From JAJPKK01 sp963800215 (lineage in GTDB: Bacteria > Pseudomonadota > Alphaproteobacteria > Rhizobiales > Xanthobacteraceae): a stretch of DNA of 64,000 nucleotides. Within the stretch, counting starts at the first letter, position 1. The number at the start of each line of letters is the position of its first letter. The stretch lies in contig CAWCZY010000004.1 in assembly GCA_963800215.1 (NCBI GenBank), positions 62,001 through 126,000 of the forward strand, read 5' to 3'. A program made the translations under genes and the position numbers. Below, one piece after another: positions 25,398-34,067 of this stretch. The notes beneath the pieces were generated by a model. The model was given only the letters and a program-made list of their open reading frames with translations, did not search any database and was not told the DNA's origin.

Positions 25398-25622
25398 GTG
25401 CTCAATCGCTTCGATCCACATTCGCCGTCAGCCGGCGAAGCGGAGGTGAAGTATCTCGATGGCGACTTCCGGGTGCTGCGGCCGGGGGCGTTCGTGCGCT
25501 GTGCCGTCACCGGTACGCTGATCCCCCTCGAAGAGCTGAAATATTGGAGCGTGGAGCGCCAGGAGGCCTATGCCGGCCCCGAAGCCGTGCTCCGGCGGCT
25601 GCATCCGGTGCGGGCGGGGTAA
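25398..25622 (+). CDS. DUF2093 domain protein
   Basis: A small 74-residue protein that starts at GTG (25398) after GGAGGTC. It reads SAGEAEVKYLDGDFRVLRPG and then FVRCAVTGTLIPLEELKYWS, the hallmark of DUF2093, a family restricted mainly to Hyphomicrobiales and relatives. In those genomes it usually lies next to lpxK. Here a toxin-antitoxin remnant separates the two. Function is unknown; the single Cys and the strongly conserved RPG and VTG motifs suggest a compact folded domain. The frame is clean. Confidence 0.85.
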   Translation: MLNRFDPHSPSAGEAEVKYLDGDFRVLRPGAFVRCAVTGTLIPLEELKYWSVERQEAYAGPEAVLRRLHPVRAG

Positions 25623-25656
25623 GCGCTTTGATTGCGTGATCTTGCCCGAACCTGCC

Positions 25657-25940
25657 TTGAACCAAGTGCAAGAGGGTGACGAACCAATAGCCGCGAAGGC
25701 GCTGAAAGGATTCGGCGGCCGTACTGTCGTGGAACTGGTCGATGATCTTGACGGCGACACCTACCGGGCGCTCTACACCGTGCGCTTTGCCGGGGCGGTG
25801 TACGTCCTGCACGCTTTCCAAAAGAAGGCAAAAAAGGCATCGCCACGCCCCAGCACGAGATCGTGCTGATTAAATCGCGCCTGCGCGATGCAGAGATGCA
25901 TCACCGCGCACGCACCGAAAAAAGAGGGCGCAAGTCATGA
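25657..25940 (+). pseudogene. HigB/Gp49-like (RelE/ParE superfamily) toxin, 5'-truncated
   Basis: The recognisable part starts at about 25657 (LNQVQEGDEPIAAKALKGFG) and includes VVELVDDLDGDTYRALYTV and FAGAVYVLHAFQKKAKK, the core of phage-derived Gp49-like HigB toxins. The first 30 or so residues (usually a GSS-x-D-DLRAFP segment) are missing, and the upstream bases belong to the DUF2093 gene end and unrelated sequence. A run of six A bases (about 25830-25835) is one base short for the frame that continues GIATPQHEIVLIKSRLRDAE and ends in the TGA overlapping higA. Even with that repaired, the N-terminal loss should inactivate the toxin. Confidence 0.7.
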
Positions 25941-26274
25941 CAAAACGTAAAATTGAAGCTTACGAAGGTAGCGGCAACGTCTTTGCTGACCTTGGCCTGC
26001 CCAATTCAGAAGAACGGCTGTTGAAGGCGGGCATCGTCACGCAATTGCATCGGCTCATCAAGCAACGTGGTCTGACCCAGGTCAAAGCGGCCAAGCTGTT
26101 GGGCATCGGCCAACCTGACCTGTCCCATCTCCTGCGCGGCGACTTCGAGGACTATTCGGCGGAGCGCTTGATGAAAATGCTCACCGTGTTCGAGCAGGAC
26201 ATCGAGATCGTGATGAAGCCGCACCGCAGAGCCGGCGAGCCGGCCGCATCACGTTCAAGCCGGCGGCTGCGTAG
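25937..26274 (+). CDS. higA: HigA-type XRE-family antitoxin (late apparent frameshift)
   Basis: The ATG at 25937 overlaps the toxin stop (ATGA). The protein reads GSGNVFADLGLPNSEERLLK, then the helix-turn-helix GLTQVKAAKLLGIGQPDLSHLLRG (about 50-75) and ERLMKMLTVFEQDIEIVMKP, a standard HigA of about 112 residues. Near 26242 one base is missing; with it the tail reads GRITFKPAAA and stops at 26274. As written the frame would run on to 26539 through unrelated sequence antisense to lpxK. With its toxin truncated, this is an orphan antitoxin that may still bind its own promoter. Confidence 0.75.
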
Positions 26275-26297
26275 GGCGCGCCCGGCGGGGCCATGCG

Positions 26298-27331
26298 CTA
26301 CCGGCGCGCGTCGAAACGGCCCGCCGCCTGCGGCGGCCCGACCGCTCCGAGCACCATCCGTTCGAACCCCGCCGCGTCCCGGACCTGCAGCGTCACCGGC
26401 AGCGCAGTCGGCGCGTGCCACGAGTTCGCGCGCATGCGGATCGCCGGCGAGCCGCACCAGGTCTTTTTCCGTCGTGACCAGCACGAGGTTGCTCGCGGTC
26501 GGCATGGGCGAGCAGGCCCGGCGATTTCCGCCGCCGTAAAGCGATGATGGTCGGGGAAGCTCCGGCGTGCCGCCACCGTGATGCCGCCGGCTTCGAGCGT
26601 GGCGAAGAACTTGCCGGGATCGGCGATGCCTGCGAATGCGAGCACGCGGCGCGCCGGCGAGCCTCGCCATGGCAGCGGGGTCGGGGACGAGTTCGCCCTC
26701 GAAGCGCGGCAGGCTGCGCCGCCGCCCCGCCGCGATCGCCGGCGCGGCGCCGGCGGCCGGGTGGCCGATCACCAGCATGGCGTCGGCGCGATCGAGCTGG
26801 CATTCGAGCGGCGCCCGCAGCGGGCCGGCCGGGAACACCCGGCCATTGCCGATGCCGCGGCGGCCGTCGAGCACCGCGATGACGAGGTCCTTGGCAAGCG
26901 AAGGATTTTGCCAGCCGTCGTCCATGACGATGGCGTCGGCTCCGGCCTGCGCCGCGGCGTCGGCGCCGGCGGGGCGGTCGCGGGCGACGATGGTGGGCGC
27001 GATGCGGGCGAGCAGCAGCGGCTCGTCGCCGACGGCATCGGCAGGCTGCTCTGTCGACCCGCACCGGACCGGCGAGCCGTCCGCCATAGCCGCGCGAGAG
27101 AAAGAACGGACGGCGGCCCGCCTTGATGAGAAGCCGCGCGGCGGCGATGGCGGTCGGCGTCTTGCCGCTGCCGCCCACGGTGAAATTGCCGACGCACAGG
27201 ACCGGCACGGCGGCCCGCCGGCCCGGCTGCGCCATCCGCCGCGCCGCGACGAAGCCATAGGCGGCGCCGGCCGGGGCGAGGAGCCGCGCCGCGGCGCCAT
27301 CGCCCCGCCACCAGAAACCGGGCTCACGCAT
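26298..27331 (-). CDS. lpxK: Tetraacyldisaccharide 4'-kinase (five apparent frameshifts)
   Basis: LpxK phosphorylates the lipid A precursor at the inner membrane. It starts MREPGFWWRGDGAAARLLAP at 27331, followed by VPVLCVGNFTVGGSGKTPTA, in which the P-loop is GGSGKT. Later frames hold DAIVMDDGWQNPSLAKDL, VFPAGPLRAPLE, LAFAGIADPGKFFATLE, FPDHHRFTAAEIAG and LVLVTTEKDLVRLAGD, in the family order. Five changes of frame, all of one extra base, fall at about 27050, 26650, 26520, 26490 and 26415. Removing them yields about 342 residues, the expected size. It overlaps the waaA stop by eight bases. Essential in most Gram-negatives, so the breaks are best read as sequence errors. Confidence 0.85.
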
Positions 27332-28618
27332 CGCCGGCGCGGTCCTGGATCCGCAATTGCATGAAATAGGGTTCGAGCGCGCCGACCGTGCGTTCGAGCG
27401 CGCCGCCGAGCCGGTCGACGCATACGCTTGGCGGCGGCGGCGGCGCGGTCGCGCGCCGGGCCGTCCTTGATCCAGCCGGCGATCCGCACCGTCAGTGTTC
27501 CGGCGTCGGTGACGAAGTCGGCGCCGCCGCAGCCGTCGAGCTCGTCGTAGATCTCGGCGAAGTTCGCCACATGCGGCCCGTGCAGGATCGCCGCCCCGAG
27601 CTTGACCGCCTCGATCGGATTCTGGCCGCCGTGCCGGACCAGCGAGCCGCCCATGAAGACGATCGGCGCGAGCTGGTAGACGAGGCCGAGCTCGCCGAGG
27701 GTGTCGAACAGGTAGATGTCGACCTCGCCGTCCGGCAATTCGCCGCGCGAGCGCAGTGCACAGCGCAGCCGTGCCGCCGTGGCGATGTCGGCGATGGCGG
27801 GGCCGCGTTGGGGGTGGCGCGGCGCAATGATGGTCAGCAGGCCGGGGAAATGTGATGGTGAGGCGGCGATGGGCGTCGATGATCGCGCTCTCCTCGCCGG
27901 GATGGGTCGAAGCGGCGGCGACGATCGTCCGGCCCTGGTCGCGCTCGCAAGGATCGCGATCTTGGCGGTGTCGACCGGCAGGGCCGGGACATCGAGCTTG
28001 AGGTTGCCGGTGGTGGTGATGCGGGGCGCGCCCAGCGCGCCGAACCGCTCGGCATCGTCGGTGGTGCGCACGAGGCAGAGGTCGAAGCGGGTGAGCAGCG
28101 CCTCGATCGTCCTGGGAAAATGGCGCCAGCGGCGGAACGAACGCTCCGACATCCGCCCGTTGACGAGGATCATCGGGATGTCGCGCTCGGCCGCCGACAT
28201 GATGATGTTCGGCCACAGATCGGATTCGACGAACAGCGCGAGGTCGGGCCGCCAGTAGTCGAGGAATCGGGCGACGAAGGGCGGCAGATCGAGCGGGATG
28301 AACTGGTGGACGGCGCCCGGCGGCAGCCGCTTTTCCGCGAGCGCCGCCGAGGTCACGGTGCCGGTGGTGGCGAGCACGTTGAAGCCGCGGGCGCGGATGC
28401 GCTCGATCAGCGGCATCACGGCGATGAATTCGCCGACGCTGGCGCCATGGATCCAGACCAGCGGCTCCGGGCAGCCGCGGCGCGCTCGGTTCGCCGCGCC
28501 GTTCGCCGATGCGGGCCTCGTGTTCTTTGCCGCGCCGGAGCCGATAGTCGAGGAGACGCGGCGCCAGCGAAGTCGCCGCCGCGGCGACCGTCCGGTAGGC
28601 GGAAAGGGTCAGCGGCAT
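27324..28618 (-). CDS. waaA: 3-deoxy-D-manno-octulosonic acid (Kdo) transferase (four apparent frameshifts)
   Basis: WaaA (KdtA) adds Kdo to lipid A. The N-terminus MPLTLSAYRTVAAAATSLAP and RLLDYRLRRGKEHEARIGER are followed, after one extra base near 28485, by PLVWIHGASVGEFIAVMPL (the catalytic Glu is in GASVGEF). Then come VLATTGTVTSAALAEKRLP, LDYWRPDLALFVESDLWPN, TTGNLKLDVPALPVD and VFMGGSLVRHGGQNPIEAV, all standard WaaA motifs. A base is missing near 27950, and extra bases lie near 27848 and 27420. The tail GALERTVGALEPYFMQLRI ends in a TGA inside the lpxK start. The corrected length is about 430 residues. It lies four bases after the acyltransferase stop. Confidence 0.86.
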
Positions 28619-28622
28619 CCGC

Positions 28623-29388
28623 TCAGCCCTGGTCGGCATGACGGTCCTTGCGGTCGACGATCGCGTAGGCGCGGGCGGTGACTTGCTTGAGCTGCTGCTC
28701 GACTGCGATGCGGCACTGTTCCAGCAACGCCTCATCGGCATCGCCCGGCACCCTCACGGGCTCGCCGACGACGATCGCGACCGTTCCGAACGGCAGATTG
28801 ACCGCGGAGCGGTCCCAGTTCTCGAGGGTAATGCGCCGGCTGGTGGCGACCGCGACCGGATAGATCGGCCGCCCGGAGAGCCGGCCGAGCAGGACGATGC
28901 CGGGACCTGCGACCTGGGAGACCTTCGGGACATCGGCGGTGAGCGCCACGTTGTAGCCGTCCTGCAGGGCAGTCAGCATCGTCTTGAACGCCGCGACCCC
29001 GCCTTTGAGGTCGAAGCGGCGGCCATGGTCGCCCGATCCGCGTATCGGTTCGACGCCGAGCCGCCTTGCGGCCGCGGCATTGATCTCGCCGTCCCGGTGG
29101 CGGGAGATCAGGACCTTGACGCGATGCCCGCGGCTGAAGAACGGCGTCATGAAATGCTGCCCGTGCCACATGCCGACGATGATCGGCAGGTCGGGCTCGA
29201 CCGCTTCGTAGAAATCCGCCGGCTCGAGCACGAGGCGGTTCGTCCACCACACCAGCCGCAGAAATTCGGCCGCGAGCGATGCCGATCGCCTTCTGGACGG
29301 CCGGCGTCTGCGCAAGGCGCCTGGAGGAAAACATGCGAAGCGGTCCGCTCCCCTTTAGATCGCTGCCGTCTCGGGTTCTTTTGAGCAT
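28623..29388 (-). CDS. Lysophospholipid acyltransferase (LPLAT, DUF374) family protein (one apparent frameshift)
   Basis: After one extra base near 29290 the protein reads SLAAEFLRLVWWTNRLVLEP, IIVGMWHGQHFMTPFF (the acyltransferase His block), VLISRHRDGEINAAAARRLG, the GSGDHGRRFDLKGG loop and ALTADVPKVSQVAGPGIVLL. This is the DUF374 family placed beside waaA in rhizobia. It probably transfers an acyl group during lipid A or outer-membrane lipid maturation; the exact donor and acceptor are unproven. The start chosen, 29388 (MLKRTRDGSD), lies inside a family D repeat, so a later ATG (MFSSRRLAQTP) is possible. Length is about 254 residues. Confidence 0.75.
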
Positions 29389-29482
29389 GATCCGGCCAAA
29401 AAGTCCGCGACTCACCGCGGTCATGCCGTTCCCTGATCTCGAGCATGTATCCGCCGGAAAGCCGCGGCTTTCGGGATTTATG
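29385..29482. repeat. Repeat family D copy
   Basis: Degenerate inverted repeats (TTGAGCATGATCCGGCC, AAAAAGTCCGCGA, then GAGCATGTATCCGCCGGAAA and AGCCGCGGCTTTCGGGAT) upstream of the acyltransferase gene. Similar to 4600-4685 and 53702-53757. Confidence 0.5.
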
Positions 29483-29605
29483 CTGTTCCTGGTCTCGATC
29501 CTGACGTGCGAGCCGAATGGGAATCGTCATCTCGCCGGCGCCGGTGCTTCGCGGGCTTGGACCGCGCGATTCTGATCGGCGCCGTCGATCTGTCCGCTGC
29601 CGAGC

Positions 29606-29857
29606 CTAATGCCCGCTCTCGCCGGTCGCGTCGGGATCGAGCAGCCGGTGCAAATGGACGATGAAATAGCGCATCTGCGCATTGTCGACGGTCTGCTGCG
29701 CCTTGCCCCTCCAGGCCGCATAGGCGGTGGCATAGTTCGGATAGACGCCGACGATGTCGAGCTTGTCGAGGTCCTTGAATTCGGTTGCGTCGAGGTGGCT
29801 CAGCTCGCCGCCGAACACGAGATGGAGCAATTGCTTGGGTTTCGAGTCGCCGGTCAT
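29606..29857 (-). CDS. DUF4170 domain protein
   Basis: An 83-residue protein: KQLLHLVFGGELSHLDATEF, FKDLDKLDIVGVYPNYATAY, AWRGKAQQTVDNAQMRYFIV, HLHRLLDP. This is the DUF4170 family, typically encoded between the inositol-phosphatase-like gene and the LPLAT/waaA genes in Hyphomicrobiales. The fold resembles small alpha/beta regulators. Function is unknown; strict conservation within the lipid A/Kdo block suggests a role there. The frame is clean, flanked by 39 bases to the phosphatase stop. Confidence 0.85.
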   Translation of the reverse strand: MTGDSKPKQLLHLVFGGELSHLDATEFKDLDKLDIVGVYPNYATAYAAWRGKAQQTVDNAQMRYFIVHLHRLLDPDATGESGH

Positions 29858-29896
29858 CGATGGTTTCCCTCAGGCCGGCCGGGTAAACGCCGGCCT

Positions 29897-30711
29897 TCAG
29901 CGCAATGGGGCGTCCGACGGGCACAGCAGGGTGTTGAGCGCCCGATGTCGCGGGCGCCCCGCTGCAACGAGCATGCCATGTGTCGGGATCGCGCCGTTGT
30001 AGGAGAGTGTGGCTCCCTCGAGCGTCGTCAGAGCGCCGCCGGCTTCGTGCACCAAAAGATCGGCGGCCGCAAGGTCCCAGTCATGGCTGTTGCCGCCTGC
30101 GAAAGCCACGTCGAGCGTGCTGTCGGCCACCCGCGCCAGACGCAGCGCCAGCGAATGCACCCTGGGTTGCGATCACGATGTCCGGGACCGCCGCGGCGAC
30201 CTGGTCGAGCAGCCGTTTCGGGCCGGAAATCCGGGCGCCTGAAAGCCCTTCCCCGGCGCTGGCGCGGATCGAGACCCCATTGCGGGTGACGCCTCGCGCC
30301 GGCGATGGCCAGGAAGAACTCCTCGCTCGCCGGCGCATAAAGCGCCGCGACGATCGGCCGGCCGTCTTCCACCAGGGCGACCGATACCGTCCAGTCCGGC
30401 CTTCCGGCGAGGAAGGCGCGGGTGCCGTCGATCGGATCGACGATCCACACCCGGCGCGCCGAAAGCCGGGCCGGATCGTCCTCGGTTTCCTCCGACAGCC
30501 AGGCTGCATCGGGCACGATCTCCGCCAGCCGCGCTTTGAGGAGGGCGTCCACCGCGATGTCGACTTCGGACACCGGCGAGTTGTGTGCCTTGACCCAGCT
30601 CTTCACCGGCTTCCTGGAGGCCTCCAGGGCCAGCACCCCGGCGCTTCGCACCGCATCGGTAAGCCGCCGCGCCACCGCAGCCAGGTTCGCCTCGGATTCA
30701 GACGCCGGCAA
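29897..30711 (-). CDS. Inositol monophosphatase family protein, CysQ-like 3'(2'),5'-bisphosphate nucleotidase (two apparent frameshifts)
   Basis: It contains the Li+-sensitive phosphatase motifs in order: AWLSEETEDDP, then WIVDPIDGTRAFLAGRPDW (metal-binding D-P-I-D-G-T), and in the last frame NSHDWDLAAADLLVHEAGGA (the W-D-x-A-A motif). Extra bases near 30295 and 30165 split it into three frames; corrected length is about 270 residues. The start is TTG (30711), because an in-frame stop lies just upstream and no ATG is available; it overlaps the end of pmbA by 14 bases. CysQ recycles the sulfate-assimilation by-product 3'-phosphoadenosine 5'-phosphate; an inositol or sugar phosphate substrate is the alternative. 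Confidence 0.8.
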
Positions 30712-32062
30712 CGGTCATATCCTCCACCCGCACCGTGGGCGCGTTGATGCCGTGGCGGAAGGCCAGGTCGTTGGCGGGCACCAGGGTGCGGAAGACGTCG
30801 CGGAGATGGCCGGCGATCGTCACCTCGCTGACGGCATAGGTGAGTTCGCCGTGCTCGATCCAGAAGCCGGCGGCGCCGCGGCTGTAGTCGCCGGTGACGA
30901 TATTGGCGCCCATTCCGATCAGGTCGGTCACGTAGAGCCCGTCTTCGATGTCCGCGATAAGCTCCTGCGGGGAGGCGCGGCCGGGCTCCAAATGCAGATT
31001 GGTGGCGCCCGGCGACGGCACCGACGACACGCCGCGCTGGGCGTGGCCGGTGGTCTCCAGGCCGAGTTCGCGGGCGCTGGCGCAGTCGAGGATCCAGGAT
31101 TTCAGCACGCCGTTCTCGACCAGGGCGCGCCGCGATGTCGCCACGCCCTCGGCGTCGAAGGGTTGCGAGCGCAGCCCGCGCGGCCGCAGCGGATCGTCGA
31201 TGATGGTGATGCCGGCGGCGAAGATCTGCTCACCCAGGCGGTTCTGCAGGAAGCTCGTCTTGCGCGCCAGTGCGCTGCCATTGATCGCCGAGGACAGGTG
31301 CCCGACCAGCGAGGAGGCGACCCTGCGGTCGTAGACCACCGGGACGCGCCGCGTCGATACCTTGCGCGGATTGAGGCGCTTGACGGCGCGTTCCCCTGCG
31401 GAGCGTCCGATCGTCTCCGCGGCTTCGAGGTCGACACCGTGTCGCGCCGAGGAGAAATCGTAGTCGCGCTCCATCCCGGTGCCTTCGCCGGCGATCGCCT
31501 CGATCGATATGCCGTGCCGGGAGCCGAGATAGGCGCCGCAAAAACCCTCGCTGGTCACCAGTACCATGCCGCCGATGCCCGCCGAGGCGGAGGCGCCGCC
31601 GGATTTGGTGACGCCGTTGACGGCGGTCGCGGCGCGCTCGGCGGTGCGGGCCAGTTGCTCGAGCTCGCGCACCGACGGCAGCGCGGCATCGAGCAGGTCG
31701 AGATCGGGCAGGTCGCGCGCGAGCCGTTTCGGATCGGCGAGCCCGGCGAAGCGGTCCTCCGGCGCGAGCCGCGCCATCGCGACCACGCGCTCGGCGATCA
31801 CGTCGGCGAGACCATTGGCGCCGTCGCCGGACAGGTCGTTGGTGGAGACCACCGCCTGGCGGCGGCCGATGAAGGCGCGCAGGCCGACATTGTCGCCTTC
31901 GGAGCGCTGGGATTCCTCGACGCTGCCGTCGCGCACGTCGATCGATTGGGAGATGCCGCGCACGGCGACCGCGTCGGCGGCGTCGGCACCGTGACGCAGC
32001 GCGGCCTCGACGAGGCGCTCGGCGATTTTCGTCAGGCGGGATTGGTCGAACAGGCTGGTCAT
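30698..32062 (-). CDS. pmbA: TldE/PmbA-type metalloprotease-family protein
   Basis: 454 residues, clean frame. The start at 32062 (MTSLFDQSRLTKIAERLVEA) is preferred over a longer reading to 32146. The family pattern is seen in AVRGISQSIDVRDGSVEESQ, GLRAFIGRRQAVVSTNDLSG, VPVVYDRRVASSLVGHLSSA, DGLYVTDLIGMGANIVTGDY and GAAGFWIEHGELTYAVSEVT. The HExxxH zinc motif of TldD is absent, as in TldE/PmbA, which is the non-catalytic partner that shapes the active chamber with TldD. Known roles include maturation of microcin B17 and CcdA degradation; in rhizobia the gene sits ahead of the CysQ-like and lipid A genes. No tldD is present in this window. Confidence 0.85.
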   Translation of the reverse strand: MTSLFDQSRLTKIAERLVEAALRHGADAADAVAVRGISQSIDVRDGSVEESQRSEGDNVGLRAFIGRRQAVVSTNDLSGDGANGLADVIAERVVAMARLAPEDRFAGLADPKRLARDLPDLDLLDAALPSVRELEQLARTAERAATAVNGVTKSGGASASAGIGGMVLVTSEGFCGAYLGSRHGISIEAIAGEGTGMERDYDFSSARHGVDLEAAETIGRSAGERAVKRLNPRKVSTRRVPVVYDRRVASSLVGHLSSAINGSALARKTSFLQNRLGEQIFAAGITIIDDPLRPRGLRSQPFDAEGVATSRRALVENGVLKSWILDCASARELGLETTGHAQRGVSSVPSPGATNLHLEPGRASPQELIADIEDGLYVTDLIGMGANIVTGDYSRGAAGFWIEHGELTYAVSEVTIAGHLRDVFRTLVPANDLAFRHGINAPTVRVEDMTVAGV

Positions 32063-32315
32063 TGGCAGGGGCGCTCGCGCTTTCTGATGCAACGAAGGAA
32101 TAACAATAGCGTGCGCTTGAGATGGGCACGGCGTCGCCCCAGACAAGCCGAATTGAACAAGTTCGGCAACACCTTATCAAGCATCATTCGCAAAGGGCCG
32201 CGGCAACGCCGGATTAACCAGGCTTTTTAAGCGGATCGGGACGTCCGCGGACTAATGTCGGTGGCAACGAGGGGCCTTGAGAGCCCCCGGGCGACAGGGT
32301 TTAGTGAGGCGTTGA

Positions 32316-32888
32316 ATGAGTTCCGGCGGGCCCGAGCCTGCGGGGTCGAGTTGCACATTGCGGCTCGACCCGCTTGCATTGCCGGTTTGTTTTCGTGCCG
32401 CCGATGCAGGTGCCGACGAGCAGGTCCGGCTCGTCGAGATTCACCACGAGGGCGTGGTCGTGCGCCGTTCTGTGCGCGGCATCCCGATCGCGGTGTCGTT
32501 GCCGGTCTCGGCGTTTCTCGGTGTCGCGATCCGGCTGTTCCCGCCCGATCAGACCGGCGGCGCCAGGGTTGCCGTCATCCTGGAACATCACGATCCCGCA
32601 TTGTCGGTTCCCCTGTTCACCGCGACCGACAGCTTGGAAGTGCTGGCCGAGTGGCAATTATGGGCCCGCATCTTCGCGATGCCGATGCTCGTCGCAGATG
32701 ATGACGGCGTGCTGCGCGAGCCGTTCGCCCGCCTCGGCGCGGTGCGGGTCGAGAAGCCCTGCACCCGCAAGCGCCGCCGCGGTCCGATCGCGGCACGGCG
32801 TCCGCGCATCCTGATGCGCCGCAAGCCGGGGCGCCCGCGAGCCGACGCAACCGTCCACCGCGAACGCGAGATCATCGGCCGGGATTAG
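32316..32888 (+). CDS. DUF6101 family protein
   Basis: 190 residues. The N-terminal part has CTLRLDPLALPVCFRAADAG and VRLVEIHHEGVVVRRSVRGI; the middle is VSAFLGVAIRLFPPDQ; the C-terminus is very basic (CTRKRRRGPIAARRPRILMR, RRKPGRPRADATVH). This matches the DUF6101 family of Bradyrhizobium relatives, whose function is unknown. The basic tail suggests contact with nucleic acid or membrane. An IS630 element is inserted exactly at its stop: the TA of the target supplies TA of TAG and the first base of the element supplies G, so the protein length is not changed. Divergent from pmbA across 253 bases that carry no other gene. Confidence 0.72.
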   Translation: MSSGGPEPAGSSCTLRLDPLALPVCFRAADAGADEQVRLVEIHHEGVVVRRSVRGIPIAVSLPVSAFLGVAIRLFPPDQTGGARVAVILEHHDPALSVPLFTATDSLEVLAEWQLWARIFAMPMLVADDDGVLREPFARLGAVRVEKPCTRKRRRGPIAARRPRILMRRKPGRPRADATVHREREIIGRD

Positions 32889-33934
32889 AGCATTTTCCAC
32901 TGAGCCTGAATCGTAGGGGATTCCCAAGTCGCCGCGAATAAGATTTTGTGATGCCTCCATGAGGGAGGATAGACGATGGGGGCTGGCTATTCGAATGATC
33001 TTCGGGTTCGGGTGATCCGATTTATCGAGAAAGGCGCCGCAGCTCGTGGCGCAGCGCGGCACTTCGAGATCGGAGATTCCACGGCGATCCGCTGGGTGAG
33101 GCGATGGCGCGACACCGGCAGCACTCGCGTGAAGCCTCGTTCGCGCGAGAGCCGGTCTCCTCTGAAGGCCCACGAACAGTGGCTGCTCGATCTGGTGGGC
33201 CGGGAGCCTGATCTGACCCTGAACGAAATCCGCCTCCGGCTTGCCGACGAGCACGGGCTGAAGGTTGGAATAGGCTCGGTCTGGCGGTTCTTCGACCGCC
33301 ACGGCATCAGCTTCAAAAAAAAGCGTTCACGCGGCCGAGCAGGATCGGCCTGACGTCGCGCAGGCGCGTGCCGCCTGGGCCGCGGGCCAATCCGGATTGG
33401 AGCTCGACCGCCTGGTCTTCATCGACGAAACCGGCACCAGCACCAACATGGCTCGGCTTCGCGGCAGGGCTCCGCGCGGTGAGCGGCTCGTCGCCAAGGT
33501 CCCACACGGGCATTGGAAGACGACGACGTTCATCGCAGCCTTGCGGGTCGACGCGCTCACCGCGCCCTGCGTAATAGACGGCCCAATGAACGGTGAAACA
33601 TTCCTCGCCTATATCGAGCAGATCCTCGCGCCGACCTTGAAGCCGCATGACATCGTCTTCGCCGACAACCTCAGCGCCCATAAAGTTACAGGTGTCCGCG
33701 AAGCCATCGAGGCAACCGGAGCGACGCTGCGCTACCTGCCGCCGTATTCACCTGACTTCAATCCGATCGAGCAACTCTTCGCAAAACTCAAAGCACTCTT
33801 ACGCAAGGCCGCCGAACGCTCCATCGAAGCCCTCTGGAGTTGAATCGCCGACCTCCTCAGTTGCTTCGCCCCCTCCGAATGCGCCAACTACTTCCGACAC
33901 GCCGGATACGAACCACACTAGGTGGAAAATGCTC
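32888..33934 (+). mobile_element. IS630-family insertion sequence (1047 bp)
   Basis: Perfect 13-bp terminal inverted repeats, GAGCATTTTCCAC (32888-32900) and its complement (33922-33934), are flanked by a TA dinucleotide on each side (32886-32887, 33935-33936). TA duplication is the rule for IS630/Tc1-mariner elements. The interior holds one DDE transposase. Base composition is close to the surroundings. Because both terminal repeats and the target duplication are perfect, the insertion looks recent, although the transposase reading frame is not intact. Confidence 0.88.
32976..33921 (+). CDS. IS630-family transposase (frame change at A8 run, premature stop)
   Basis: The N-terminal frame has the helix-turn-helix (KGAAARGAARHFEIGDSTAI, then RWVRRWRDTG) and a second winged segment up to SFKKK at a run of eight A bases (33316-33323). 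The next frame continues SVHAAEQDRPDVAQARAAWA, then the DDE triad: FIDETGTSTNM, IVFADNLSAHK and NPIEQLFAKLK. In several IS630 elements such an A run allows slippage or frameshifting, so the change may be natural. A TGA at 33841-33843 interrupts SIEALWS-IADLLSCFAPS, where a CGA is expected; without it the protein would end YEPH at 33921. The stop removes a conserved tail, so activity is doubtful. Confidence 0.8.
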
Positions 33935-33938
33935 TAGC

Positions 33939-34060
33939 CTCTCCCTCCCCGTTTTCGGGAAGGGTCGGGGTTAGGGCCGGAGTGGGGACCGTGCCACGGC
34001 ACGGCGTCTGATCAACAAGAAAGACCCCGCCCTACCTTCCCCGAAATCGGGGAGGGAAAG
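33939..34060. repeat. Repeat family A, long palindrome
   Basis: CTCCCTCCCCGTTTTCGGGA (from about 33941) and CCTTCCCCGAAATCGGGGAG (to about 34056) form the arms of a composite palindrome between the IS630 element and the end of ubiA, similar in plan to 25180-25275. Before the IS insertion it directly followed the DUF6101 stop codon. Confidence 0.6.
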
Positions 34061-34067
34061 CAGTGCG

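Noticed and set aside
26152..28741. Very long minus-strand frames (755 and 782 codons) through lpxK and waaA
   Set aside because: They are chance concatenations of correct and incorrect frames of the two frameshifted genes; motif order shows two separate proteins with an eight-base overlap.
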